This document shows, piece by piece, positions 32,614-41,471 of a DNA stretch of 64,000 nt. Where the stretch lies: positions 124,001 to 188,000 of the forward strand of contig NZ_JPWF01000004.1 of NCBI RefSeq assembly GCF_003326675.1. Direction: 5' to 3'. Under the pieces are notes generated by a model. It ran no database searches. It saw nothing but the letters and a program-made list of their open reading frames with translations, and was not told where the DNA came from. The number at the start of each line of letters is the position of its first letter. The first letter of the stretch is position 1. The position numbers were made by a program, and so were the translations under genes. The stretch is from Thalassospira profundimaris. Its GTDB lineage: Bacteria; Pseudomonadota; Alphaproteobacteria; Rhodospirillales; Thalassospiraceae.

Positions 32614-33711
32614 TCAGGCGGTTTTACGGACCACCAGATCGACCGGCAAAATCAGTCGTTCATCGCCCAGACTTTCACCGCCAATCCGGCGATGCAACCG
32701 ATCCACAGTCATTCTGGCAAGGGATTGCGGACTTTGGCGCACCGTCGTTAACTGATAGGCCCCCTGCCGGGCCGCAACGATATCGTCAAACCCGATCACC
32801 GATACATCATCGGGGACTTTTAACCCCAGCTCAAACCGGGCGGCATCAAGCAAACCAAGGGCGATATGATCCTTGGCACAGAAAACCGCATCCGGGGCAT
32901 TTTCGCGTTCAACCAGATATTTAAGGCCGGCGGCAAACCCGCCGTCATAATCGGCACTGTCACAGACCAGCGTCCTGAAACTGATTTGCCCGCTTGCCAA
33001 ATGCGGGGCAAGGCGCGAGACAAAGCTTTCGCCACGGACATTGCCGCTATAGGTGCCGCCGCGCACATTAAGAAACGCAAGGCGCTTCTTGCCCGCTGCC
33101 AGGAAGTAATCTGCTGCCAGTTGCCCGCCAAGAACATTATCGCAATTGATAACATCCGCCCCTTCAAGGCGTCCGGCACGGTTCACCAGAACCACCGGCA
33201 CATTGCGACGCAAGTAATGGGTTCCGATTTCCGGCGAAGGACTGCCCGATGTCACTACAACGCCCGCCACCTGATATTGCAACAGATTAAGCATCGAGCG
33301 CCCCATCTGCGCCGGGTCCGATACATCAATTACCAGCGGCCTGTAACCTGATTGCTGAATCTCGCCAATCAGGCAATCAAGGAACTCGATCCGGAACGGA
33401 TCGGAAAGCCCCGATGTCACCAGACCGATCAGATCGCTTTTGCGCCGGTTCATCGAACTGGCAATTTTATTGACGTGATAGCCAAGCTCGGCGGCGATGG
33501 ATTGCACTCGTTCGCGGGTTGCTTCGGAAATTCGGGGATCGCCCGCCATACAGCGCGATACGGTCGACCGCGACACCCCGGCGGCATGTGCAACATCGGC
33601 CGATGTCACCACATGCGATGACATGGCATCGGCCCCTGACATCGTTGCATCGGGCTTTGTCCGCGCATCTGATGCGGTGTTTTTGCCATCCTTTGCACGC
33701 TGATCGCCCAT
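32614..33711 (-). CDS. LacI-family regulator of the AfuABC-like operon
   Basis: 365 residues from 33711; the first ~30 residues look like a disordered extension, and starts at 33642 or 33624 are possible. The helix-turn-helix is VTSADVAHAAGVSRSTVSRCMAG with hinge helix VQSIAAELGYHVNKIASSMNRRKSD. The sensor domain has IGLVTSGLSDPFRIEFLDCLI and SVIGFDDIVAARQGAYQLTTVRQ. It lies directly upstream of the transporter operon on the same strand, with the same palindrome before both. It probably represses both the operon and itself until a transported sugar or its dephosphorylated form binds. Confidence 0.88.
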   Translation of the reverse strand: MGDQRAKDGKNTASDARTKPDATMSGADAMSSHVVTSADVAHAAGVSRSTVSRCMAGDPRISEATRERVQSIAAELGYHVNKIASSMNRRKSDLIGLVTSGLSDPFRIEFLDCLIGEIQQSGYRPLVIDVSDPAQMGRSMLNLLQYQVAGVVVTSGSPSPEIGTHYLRRNVPVVLVNRAGRLEGADVINCDNVLGGQLAADYFLAAGKKRLAFLNVRGGTYSGNVRGESFVSRLAPHLASGQISFRTLVCDSADYDGGFAAGLKYLVERENAPDAVFCAKDHIALGLLDAARFELGLKVPDDVSVIGFDDIVAARQGAYQLTTVRQSPQSLARMTVDRLHRRIGGESLGDERLILPVDLVVRKTA

Positions 33712-33777
33712 GGCGTTGCGGCCCTATCCCTTTGAAATGAACTTTCCACACATAGCACAACCTTTTGCCACCACCAA

Positions 33778-33791
33778 CGCACACGTGTGCA
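33778..33791. promoter_or_regulatory. operator O3, upstream of the LacI gene
   Basis: CGCACACGTGTGCA matches O1 at 13 of 14 positions and lies 66 nt before the LacI gene start at 33711. It suggests autoregulation. Confidence 0.75.
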
Positions 33792-33969
33792 CAGATTGCA
33801 TCTTTCATATATCGGTTACATTTAAGGAAAGCATCCCGCCACAGACGACGTTTTCTTTGACCCGCCCGGCCCAAAGCCCCTATTCTGCCGGTCACAAATT
33901 TTCTGTGCCTTGCCCCAAAGGCAGCACCCACCGATGAAGACTTTCTAGACGACATTCAGGAGCACAAGA

Positions 33970-34845
33970 ATGGGCCACGCCGCCACCGATAGCACCCCCA
34001 CCACCTGGACCTGGTATAATGGCGAATGGTACGAGGGCAACCCGAACATCATGGGGCCGCAAACCCACGGCGTGTGGATGGCATCGACCGTGTTTGACGG
34101 CGCGCGCCGTATGAATGGCAAGATGCCCGATCTGTATCCGCACTGCGCCCGCGTGCTGCGTTCGGCACAGTTGATGGGTCTTCGCCCGACCATCACCACC
34201 GAAGAAATCATCGCCCTTGTCAAAGAAGGCGTTCAGAAATTCGATCCGGCATTGGCCCTTTATATCAAGCCGATTGTTTATGGTGGCGAAGGCTTCCTGG
34301 CCCCGAACCCCGACAGTGCGCAATTCGTTCTGTGCATTTCCGTTTCCGACATTCCCGATGCCATTGAAACCGGCTTTACCGCCCGCAAATCAAGCTTCCG
34401 CCGCCCGTCGCCTGAAAGCGCACCGACCGAGGCAAAGGCCGCCTGCCTGTATCCGAACGTTGGCCGTGCGGTGACCGAGGCAACCGATGCCGGTTTTGAC
34501 ACCGGCGTGATGCTTGATCCGATTGGCAATGTTGCCGAGTTTTCCTATGCCAACCTGTTCTTTGCCAAGGACAGCACGGTTTACACCCCGGCCATCAACG
34601 GCACCTTCCTGAACGGCCTGACCCGTCAGCGCGTGATCGCCCTTTTGCGTGAAAACGGCGTCGAGGTTGTCGAGAAAACCTGCAAATACGAAGAACTCGA
34701 AGCCGCCGACGAAATCTTTGGTACCGGCAACTATTACAAGGTCGCGCCTTGCGTCAAACTGGACGACCGCAACCTGCAACCCGGCCCGATCACCCGCCGC
34801 GCCCAGGAGCTTTACATGGCCTTTACGGCTGCCAGCGAAGATTGA
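33970..34845 (+). CDS. class IV PLP aminotransferase (branched-chain type)
   Basis: 291 residues, GGAG upstream. Class IV fold segments: TWTWYNGEWYEGNPNIMGP, HGVWMASTVFDGARR (BCAT-type start), LYPHCARVLRSAQLMGL, KPIVYGGEGFL, TEAKAACLYPNVGRAV (candidate PLP Lys), NVAEFSYANLFFAKD and NGLTRQRVIALL. Branched-chain aminotransferases interconvert Leu, Ile and Val with 2-oxo acids. The FSYANLFF segment is close to the canonical EGSGANIF of IlvE with changes, so a related specificity (for example D-amino acid or aromatic substrates) is possible. It is a single gene with its own terminator. Confidence 0.82.
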   Translation: MGHAATDSTPTTWTWYNGEWYEGNPNIMGPQTHGVWMASTVFDGARRMNGKMPDLYPHCARVLRSAQLMGLRPTITTEEIIALVKEGVQKFDPALALYIKPIVYGGEGFLAPNPDSAQFVLCISVSDIPDAIETGFTARKSSFRRPSPESAPTEAKAACLYPNVGRAVTEATDAGFDTGVMLDPIGNVAEFSYANLFFAKDSTVYTPAINGTFLNGLTRQRVIALLRENGVEVVEKTCKYEELEAADEIFGTGNYYKVAPCVKLDDRNLQPGPITRRAQELYMAFTAASED

Positions 34846-34868
34846 TCGAGACCATCGACAAACATCAA

Positions 34869-34898
34869 AAGGGCCGGATTTTCCGGCCCTTTTTTATG
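34869..34898. terminator. bidirectional terminator shared by the aminotransferase and DUF4136 genes
   Basis: GGGCCGGA (34871-34878) pairs with TCCGGCCC (34882-34889), followed by TTTTTTT; AAAA precedes the stem, so it also works for the converging gene. Confidence 0.9.
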
Positions 34899-34923
34899 TC
34901 GTAAAATTTCCTGATCGACCGAC

Positions 34924-35514
34924 CTACTGCACCGGCGGAACAGCAACGCCGCTTCCCGCGACATAGGGATATTGTGCAAAGATTGACGCCACGGCGGAAC
35001 GGATGGTTTCGTTCGGGGCTTCGCGGAGCGCGCTGGTAACACGTGCGACTGCGGTGCCTTCCCAGACCATTTGACTGGTTGCACGGTTGACCATATCGAC
35101 CGTCAGCGTACCTTCGGTGTAGCTGTCAACATAGCCCGGTTCGACATAGCCCGGCCAGCCGACATACATGCCGTTACGATATCCGTAATATCCGCCCATA
35201 TAGACCGGCGGCGAGGTCCGCGTTTTTTCCTCGGTCTTCAGGTGGAAATTGATCAGAATGTCAGGATTGTGGATATCAACGCGATAGCCGCGTGCTTCAA
35301 GCGCGGTGCTGATTGCATCTTCAATCCGTTGCCCCGAAAGGGTTTTATATTGGGCCTCGGTATCCTTCCCGGCGTCTTCGATAAAGGCGAAGGTATAGAA
35401 CTGACTGAAATCAGCGCCCGGATCGACATCGGTATAGATGCGCGGGCCACTTGCCGCACATGCCGAAAGCATCAAGACCATCACGCCTGCGATGACAAGT
35501 TTCATCTGTGTCAT
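34924..35514 (-). CDS. DUF4136 lipoprotein
   Basis: Start at 35514 (MTQMKLVIAGVMVLMLSACAAS) with AGGA 8 nt upstream. The lipobox LSAC places the lipidated Cys near residue 19. The mature protein opens with IYTDVDPGADFSQFYTFAF, has ILINFHLKTEEKTRT, a Gly/Tyr-rich stretch (YMGGYYGYRNGMYVGWPGY) and a DMVNRATSQMVWEGTA segment, the pattern of the DUF4136 outer-membrane lipoproteins. Function of this family is not known. It stands alone, converging on the aminotransferase gene. Confidence 0.85.
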   Translation of the reverse strand: MTQMKLVIAGVMVLMLSACAASGPRIYTDVDPGADFSQFYTFAFIEDAGKDTEAQYKTLSGQRIEDAISTALEARGYRVDIHNPDILINFHLKTEEKTRTSPPVYMGGYYGYRNGMYVGWPGYVEPGYVDSYTEGTLTVDMVNRATSQMVWEGTAVARVTSALREAPNETIRSAVASIFAQYPYVAGSGVAVPPVQ

Positions 35515-35653
35515 TACCCGTATCCTTTGTCCTGTTGCGGCCTTATGCAAACGGCCCTTTCCATTAACTATGACGTTTCAGGACAGGAATTACACCATCA
35601 TAAATTGCCAAAATGATGGTAGGCGCATCCGGAATTTGACGAATTCTGGCGAC

Positions 35654-36388
35654 CTAGCAGGAACGATCAAGCCCGTTCGCTGCAAGTGCCTTGCCAAACC
35701 CGACACCCACAAGACCGGCAATATGGCATTGCGGTTTGCGATCCGCCTGATCGGCAACCAGTTTGCCAAAATCACGTACAAAGCCTGTCCGCGGGTAATC
35801 GCGCAGGATTTTGGCACGCACAGCGGGATGGACATTCATGATCTGCATGCCGACCACATCAACCCCGGCCCCAAGATGCAAAAGCAACCCTTCCGGATCA
35901 CGCGGACCGGTGTGACAAACCGCGGAATGAAGCGCCATCGCCTCGTGGATGATATCGGCCTTGTCGCGGTCATAGCTTTGATCACAAAGCCAACCATGGG
36001 CGCAACTTGCGGCCTCGACCTCGAATGATCGCGGACCATCGCATTGCGCCGATCCAAGCGAGATATCATGCAAGATGCTTGCGATATAAAGCATCTCGCG
36101 ATCAAAGCGGACATTGTGATATTTGCCCAGCGCCACGCCAAAGGCAAAGCTGCGAAGCCCGTGATACTGCACGAATTCGGGTTGCAGGGTGGCCGCCCAC
36201 TCGGTTGCTTCGCGGGCGATTGGGCTATCGGGGACACCCAGATGATCAAGAACCGCATGATCGGGCAATCCAGCCCCGACCATCTGGCGCAGGCTATAAA
36301 ACTTGTCGCGCAGGCCCAAAATGGCAAAGCGCATGATCAGGGCGGCCTTTGAATCCCGGCCAAGATCGGTCGTCAGAACGCGCATCAT
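35654..36388 (-). CDS. HD-domain phosphohydrolase family protein
   Basis: 244 residues. The core has RSFAFGVALGK (first His lies in YHGLRSFAF), then ASILHDISLG, the HD pair for metal binding, AASCAHGWLCD, and EAMALHSAVCH. Proteins of this type, related to cyanamide-hydratase-like HD enzymes, hydrolyse small substrates or nucleotides. It begins 3 nt after the TetR gene and is probably co-transcribed, so it may degrade the compound sensed by that regulator. Substrate is not known. Confidence 0.8.
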   Translation of the reverse strand: MMRVLTTDLGRDSKAALIMRFAILGLRDKFYSLRQMVGAGLPDHAVLDHLGVPDSPIAREATEWAATLQPEFVQYHGLRSFAFGVALGKYHNVRFDREMLYIASILHDISLGSAQCDGPRSFEVEAASCAHGWLCDQSYDRDKADIIHEAMALHSAVCHTGPRDPEGLLLHLGAGVDVVGMQIMNVHPAVRAKILRDYPRTGFVRDFGKLVADQADRKPQCHIAGLVGVGFGKALAANGLDRSC

Positions 36389-36391
36389 CGC

Positions 36392-36982
36392 CTATGCCCC
36401 GTCAATCAGGCGATTGGCGGTCTGGCGCAGATCATTGATTTCGTCATCAAGAATGGCGCGATCATTCATCGAATGAGCCAGAACAATCGCCCCTTGCCAG
36501 CGCATGACGATCCGGCGTCCTTCGGATTTGGCGCGATCTGCTGGCAACCCAACAATTTCCAACTGCCCGGCAATCCAGGTGATCAGACCATTAAACACCG
36601 CCTGCCCGGTCTGACGAGCCGGATCAAAGGCCGCATCATCGGGCAGATCAAGCATCAAGCGCGCCAGCGGACAGCCGTGACTGACCCGGCGCGGGGTCAT
36701 GGCATCAAGATAATCAAAGAAAATCCGCAACCGTTCACGCACGGTGCCATTCGGCGCAATGCTTGCCAAAAGCGGCGTGAATTCGCCTTCCATGGTTTCA
36801 AGGGCGGCCTGTGCAAGATCATGTTTCTTGGGAAAACGATAAAACACCCCGCCCGCAGGCAACCCGGCCTCGTCCGCGACCGCCTGAATGGTGGCGGCGT
36901 GATATCCGTCGCGCCAGATCACATTCATCGCCGCACGCGCAAGCTTTTGACGTTTTTCTTCGGAACTGAGTTTGGTGGCCAT
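36392..36982 (-). CDS. TetR-family regulator
   Basis: 196 residues. N-terminal TetR DNA-binding domain: KRQKLARAAMNVIWRDGYHAATIQAVADEAGLPAGGVFYRFPKKHDL, shown here only as residues ~10-57, with the helix-turn-helix in AVADEAGLPAGGVFYRF. The C-terminal ligand domain is helical and diverged. A 20-bp near-palindrome sits 19 nt before its start. It heads a two-gene unit with the HD protein and probably represses it together with itself. Confidence 0.85.
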   Translation of the reverse strand: MATKLSSEEKRQKLARAAMNVIWRDGYHAATIQAVADEAGLPAGGVFYRFPKKHDLAQAALETMEGEFTPLLASIAPNGTVRERLRIFFDYLDAMTPRRVSHGCPLARLMLDLPDDAAFDPARQTGQAVFNGLITWIAGQLEIVGLPADRAKSEGRRIVMRWQGAIVLAHSMNDRAILDDEINDLRQTANRLIDGA

Positions 36983-37000
36983 AGCCGTGACTTCCCTAAA

Positions 37001-37020
37001 TAAGTAAGTTAACTAACTTA
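37001..37020. promoter_or_regulatory. TetR-type operator
   Basis: TAAGTAAGTTAACTAACTTA is an inverted repeat with 18 of 20 symmetrical positions, 19 nt upstream of the tetR-type start. Size and AT content fit a TetR-family operator that also covers the promoter. Confidence 0.7.
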
Positions 37021-37139
37021 ATATGTGAGTCGCAAACTCATGTCAACGAATGGGTGATGGTTTTGCGGCTCCGGAATGCGCAAGCCGTCACGAAAAATGC
37101 CGCCAGACGTTTCTGACGGCATTTAAAAACATTCGAGAA

Positions 37140-38104
37140 TTAGCGCTTTAGACCAGATTGCAGCAACAAACCAAGATTGCGTGGATTTTCCCCAACCCGA
37201 CGCCAGGCATAGGCCCACCAGTCATGCCCGAACGGCGCATAAAGCCGTAATCGATATCCGGCATCACGCAATTCACGCTGCAAGGGCTGATTGACGCCAT
37301 AAAGCATTTCAAATTCAAACCCGTCGCGGGACCAGCCATTCTGATCGGCTAGCGCCCCGATACGCATCGCAAGATCCCGGTGATGGGTTCCGAAAACCGG
37401 GAAGAAGCCGTTTTGGTGTGCATCAACTGACAACATCTTGCCCGCCAGCTTCAGGTAGTTGGCATCAATGTCCGGGCGTTTGGTAAAGGCCACCGTATCG
37501 GGCGGGGCCATCGCACCTTTGACCAGTCGCACCATCGCCCCGCGGGCGATCATGCCATCAAGATCGGTTTCGGTTCGAAACAGGCGCGCCTGCAATGTCT
37601 GGGCAACCGGCACCCCGGCATCACAAAGCCGGTGATGAAGTGCCAGCGTATCGTCGATCATGTCGAAATCTTCCATATCGATCATCAATCGAATGGTCCG
37701 CGGGCCCCTGCTTCGCCCGCTGCACATGCTGCGGCCCGGATCAAATCCGCAAGCATATCAACATTCTGATCAAGAATGTCCTGGCCCTGCATGTAACCAA
37801 GCTGGGACGGATCAATCGAGATGTGAACATCCCCGCCCGCCGCATCAAGGGCCGGCACCAGCGTGCCCAGTTGCGCGGCAGTTTCGCGAACCTGCGCGAT
37901 ATCCGTGACATATTCGCCAAGATAAAAACTTGAAAGACCGATGCCCTGTGCGCGCAATTCACCGGCGCGTGCGACATGACCGTTGATATCGGCCGCGCTG
38001 ACGAACTGGTCGGCAAGACCGGTCTTGCGTCCGAGTGCCTCACCGGCGCGCCGCAACGGCTTGTTACAGGCAACGGCGATCATGCATTTCTGCCAGAGAC
38101 CCAT
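37140..38104 (-). pseudogene. proline dehydrogenase, frameshifted
   Basis: The frame opens at ATG 38104 (AGGAG 6 nt upstream) and encodes the N-terminal part (NKPLRRAGEALGRKTGLADQ, HISIDPSQLGYM) until a stop at 37685. A second frame that reads from about 37727 to 37140 continues the same enzyme: RLMIDMEDFDMIDDTLALHHR, RLVKGAMAPPDTVAF, FEFEMLYGVNQPLQREL, LYAPFGHDWWAYAWRRVGENP. Together they make about 320 residues, the length of a monofunctional proline dehydrogenase (FAD enzyme oxidising proline to pyrroline-5-carboxylate). The shift lies near the run GGGGCCCGCGG at about 37697-37707. One added base would restore the frame, so either a recent mutation or a sequencing error. Confidence 0.85.
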
Positions 38105-38146
38105 TTTTTACTCCTTCGTGGTGGCGAAGACGGAGCTATCATAAAA

Positions 38147-38175
38147 GCGCATAATGCTTATTGAACGATATGCGC
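38147..38175. promoter_or_regulatory. inverted repeat upstream of the proline dehydrogenase gene
   Basis: GCGCATA (38147-38153) and TATGCGC (38169-38175) are perfect arms whose starts are 22 nt apart, about two helical turns, 43 nt before the start codon. It could be a site for an Lrp-type or other proline-responsive regulator. Confidence 0.45.
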
Positions 38176-38291
38176 CATAGCCCGGACAAATTTGATCGAT
38201 TTACTGGTAAAATTGAACCCGGGGTCATTGCCGTGTATCACAGTCCTGTCTGACACGATCAAATACCCAACCCAAAAGAACCGGAGCCCCA

Positions 38292-39383
38292 GTGAACAAC
38301 CATGTGAACAACCGTGTGACAAACCATGTGAAAAATCGTCAATTCACATTGGCCGACATCCGAAATGCCATATCGGCCGGTGTCATCAGCGAAGAATCTT
38401 TTACACGCCTTGAAGCATTCCTGATTGCGCAATCGCATGAAGCCCCCGAAACCGAGAAATTCACCCTGTTTCGCGGCATGAATGACATCTTCATCGCCCT
38501 TGGCGTGGTCGCACTGAGCATCGGCTGGTTCATCCTGTGGGGCATGCTGACCGAAAGCCCGGCCTTCTGGGTTGCGCCGATTTTGGCGATTGCAGGTTAT
38601 GTCGCGCTGGCCGAATATATCGCCGGAAAGCTTAAGGCCACCCTGCCCTCGATTGCGATCATGGCGTCCCTTGGCGCGACCATCATGCTGTATGCGCTGG
38701 CCCTGTTCATGCCGTTTTACAGTTCGGGCACCGGCCTTTCGACCCTTGAAAGCATCATCGAGTTCGGTCAGGAATCTGCCAATATCGCGGTCCTGGTGAT
38801 GGTGATCGGCTTTGCGTTTCAGGTCGGCTTTTTCCTGCGTTACCGGTTGCCGGTATCCTTTGCCCTGATTGCGGCGGGCATCCTTGGTGTGGCCTGGGCG
38901 GCACTTACCGCCATCATCGGCCCCGCGATTGCCGACTATCTGAATTATCTGATTACCGCGACCGGTTTGCTGTTGCTTGCACTTGGTGTCTTTGTCGACA
39001 GCCGCGATCCGCAGCGCATCAATGGCTGGGCCGAATGTGCGTTCTGGCTTTATGTCATGGGCGCACCGATGACCATCCATTCAGTTGCCGTGGCGTTTGA
39101 GGCATCGGCATGGGTGATGGTTCCGGTCATTGTGATTGCCATGCTGTTTTCGCTGGTGGTGGATCGCCGATCGCCAATCATCAGTTCGCTGATCTATGTG
39201 GGGTATCTGCTGCAATCGGGGTTCGAAGGCGTTTCCATCGACCCGTCTGTGACGATTGTGCTGGTCTGCTTTATCATCGGTGGCCTTGTCATGGCCTTTG
39301 GGGTTGGCTGGCAAAAGGCCCGCCATGTCCTTTTGGCACCGTTTGAAGATCAGCCCTGGCGGCGTTATTTGCCGCCAAGCTAA
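38292..39383 (+). CDS. polytopic membrane protein, unknown function (DUF2157-like layout)
   Basis: 363 residues from GTG 38292 with GGAG 5 nt upstream. The N-terminus MNNHVNNRVTNHVKNRQ comes from a 12-nt direct repeat. A short cytoplasmic helix (LADIRNAISAGVISEESFTRLEAFL) is followed by about ten hydrophobic spans from residue ~66 on, and a short C-terminal tail. The early soluble helix plus membrane domain resembles DUF2157-type proteins, which are of unknown function. It has no operon partners; a strong terminator follows. Confidence 0.75.
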   Translation: MNNHVNNRVTNHVKNRQFTLADIRNAISAGVISEESFTRLEAFLIAQSHEAPETEKFTLFRGMNDIFIALGVVALSIGWFILWGMLTESPAFWVAPILAIAGYVALAEYIAGKLKATLPSIAIMASLGATIMLYALALFMPFYSSGTGLSTLESIIEFGQESANIAVLVMVIGFAFQVGFFLRYRLPVSFALIAAGILGVAWAALTAIIGPAIADYLNYLITATGLLLLALGVFVDSRDPQRINGWAECAFWLYVMGAPMTIHSVAVAFEASAWVMVPVIVIAMLFSLVVDRRSPIISSLIYVGYLLQSGFEGVSIDPSVTIVLVCFIIGGLVMAFGVGWQKARHVLLAPFEDQPWRRYLPPS

Positions 39384-39404
39384 GCGGTCAAAACCACCCA
39401 AAAA

Positions 39405-39440
39405 CAAAAAGGCCCGCATCACAGCGATGCGGGCCTTTTT
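39405..39440. terminator. bidirectional terminator shared with lysS
   Basis: GGCCCGCATC (39411-39420) pairs perfectly with GATGCGGGCC (39426-39435), with AAAAA before and TTTTT after. It serves the membrane protein gene and the converging lysS. Confidence 0.92.
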
Positions 39441-39466
39441 CATGTTCGGTAACGATGGACCTGATA

Positions 39467-41059
39467 TCAGGCGCTCAGATCTTCACCGGCCAATGCACGG
39501 TCGATCAGCGCAACGCTTTCTTCAATGCCATAGAGCGCAATGAAGGAGCCCATGCGCGGGCCCTGTTCCTGACCCAGCAGGATTTCATAAAGCGTTTTGA
39601 ACCAGTCGCGCAGGTTCTCGTAATTGTGGTTTTTGCCCACGGTGAAAACTTCGGTCTGGATGTCGGACGGATCGGTGCCCGGGGCAACCTTGGCAAGTGC
39701 ATCACGCAGATCACGCAGGGCGGCCTGCTCGGTTTCGGTTGCGGCACGGTATTTTTTGGTCGGCTTGACGAAGTCGCGATAATAGTTGATCGCATAACCG
39801 ACCAGCTTATCGAGATACGGCGCGCTTTGCGGGGTCGCACCGGTCGCATAACGCGAAATGAACTTCCACAGAAGATCACGATCATCGGTATTACAAACCG
39901 AAACCAGATTCAGCAAAATCCCGAACGACAGCGGAATTTCGCGATCCGGTGCCGTACCGGCATGGATGTGCCAGGCCGGGTTCTGAAGGATTTTTTCCGG
40001 ATCGGTTTCGGTTTTCAGCTTTTCGGCAAAGGTCAGATATTCATCCACGGTTTTCGGGATGACATCGAAATACAGACGTTTTGCGGTTTTCGGCTTCTGG
40101 AACATAAACAGCGACAGGCTGTCTTCCGGCGCATATTTCAGCCAGTCTTCCATCGAAAGACCGTTGCCTTTGGACTTGGAAATCTTCTGTGCGTTCTCGT
40201 CAAGGAACAGCTCGTAGTTGAAACCTTCCGGCGGGGTGCCGCCAAGCGCACGGACGATCTTGTTGCCAAGCTCGGTCGACGGAATAAGGTCCTTGCCAGC
40301 CATTTCATAATCAACGCCCAGCGCATACCAGCGCATCGCCCAGTCCGGCTTCCACTGAAGCTTGCAAGCACCGCCCGTAACCGGGGTTTCGACCAGCTTG
40401 CCGGTTTCCGGGTGTTCGTAAACGATGGTGCCGGCTTCAACATTCAGCTCGGTGACTTTCGCCATCAGAACCTTGTTGGTTTCCGGCTCGACCGGCATGA
40501 ACGGGCTATAGGTCGCGCGGCGTTCTTCGCCAAGGGTCGGCAGCATGATTTTCTGGATCGCATCATAACGTTCGAGAAGACGCAGAAGGGCCGCATCAAA
40601 CATGCCCGAACGATAGCATTCGGTCGAAGATTTGAACTCGTACTCGAACCCGAAGCTGTCAAGGAACTCGCGCAGCTTGGCATTGTTATGATGCGCAAAG
40701 CTTTCATGGGTGCCAAACGGGTCCGGAACGCTGGTCAGGGCCTTGCCAAGATGTTCGGCAACCATTTCCTTGTTCGGGATATTGTCCGGAACCTTGCGCA
40801 GACCATCCATATCGTCCGAGAAGCAGAAAAGCTTGGTCGGGATATCGCACATGGTTTCAAAGGCGCGACGGACATAGGTCGTGCGCGCAACTTCGCCAAA
40901 GGTCCCGATATGGGGCAAACCCGACGGGCCATAACCGGTTTCAAAAAGGACATAGCCCTTTTCAGGCGCCTTCTGTTTATACCGCTTGACCAGCTTGCTG
41001 GCTTCCTGAAAAGCCCAGACGTTGCTGTTAAGTGCGGCATCTCGAAGATCGGCTGTCAT
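39467..41059 (-). CDS. lysS: lysyl-tRNA synthetase, class I
   Basis: Start at 41059 ([20 protein letters not shown]) with AAGG upstream; 530 residues, the usual size. Class I signature motifs are present: [13 protein letters not shown] (HIGH) and ISKSKGNG (KMSKS), with [23 protein letters not shown] between them, typical of archaeal/alphaproteobacterial-type LysRS. It charges tRNA-Lys with lysine in the cytoplasm. Most bacteria use the unrelated class II enzyme, while class I is common in Alphaproteobacteria. I see no class II gene in this window. Confidence 0.95.
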   Translation of the reverse strand: MTADLRDAALNSNVWAFQEASKLVKRYKQKAPEKGYVLFETGYGPSGLPHIGTFGEVARTTYVRRAFETMCDIPTKLFCFSDDMDGLRKVPDNIPNKEMVAEHLGKALTSVPDPFGTHESFAHHNNAKLREFLDSFGFEYEFKSSTECYRSGMFDAALLRLLERYDAIQKIMLPTLGEERRATYSPFMPVEPETNKVLMAKVTELNVEAGTIVYEHPETGKLVETPVTGGACKLQWKPDWAMRWYALGVDYEMAGKDLIPSTELGNKIVRALGGTPPEGFNYELFLDENAQKISKSKGNGLSMEDWLKYAPEDSLSLFMFQKPKTAKRLYFDVIPKTVDEYLTFAEKLKTETDPEKILQNPAWHIHAGTAPDREIPLSFGILLNLVSVCNTDDRDLLWKFISRYATGATPQSAPYLDKLVGYAINYYRDFVKPTKKYRAATETEQAALRDLRDALAKVAPGTDPSDIQTEVFTVGKNHNYENLRDWFKTLYEILLGQEQGPRMGSFIALYGIEESVALIDRALAGEDLSA

Positions 41060-41471
41060 TTTTGAAACCTTGTTTTTCAGTTGGATCGTTGAATTCACTT
41101 GGAAATCTTGTCATCGCAGGATCACCCGGATCGCGTGCGTGCGCGAAGCTATACCTCACCACCGCTCAAGATCAAGCATCTGTTGCGCATGGCTGCCAAA
41201 TAATCCCGGTATCCATGCTTAAAATCACAGCCTGTTTTTCTCGTGTGACACAAAAGTGGCCCGTAAACCGCCGCCTACCCCAAAGTGTAGTTGAATTCCC
41301 CTAACATCAATCAGATATCCAAAACCAGCATGCATGCAATTCTTCTGATGAAATTCATCAGGCAAATCCGCAACAAAGCGCGGAGATAAGAATTGATCAA
41401 AAATCATACGAGCAGATAGGCACATAATCGCAGCTAAAGAATTGTAATCACTTTGCAATGAGGGCCACCAA

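Noticed and set aside
37685-37727. Programmed frameshift in the proline dehydrogenase gene
   Set aside because: No canonical slippery heptamer, and the family does not use recoding; mutation or sequence error is simpler.
39455-41065. Plus-strand 536-codon open frame opposite lysS
   Set aside because: Antisense shadow of a conserved synthetase gene with complete motifs; no ribosome site or domain in the frame.
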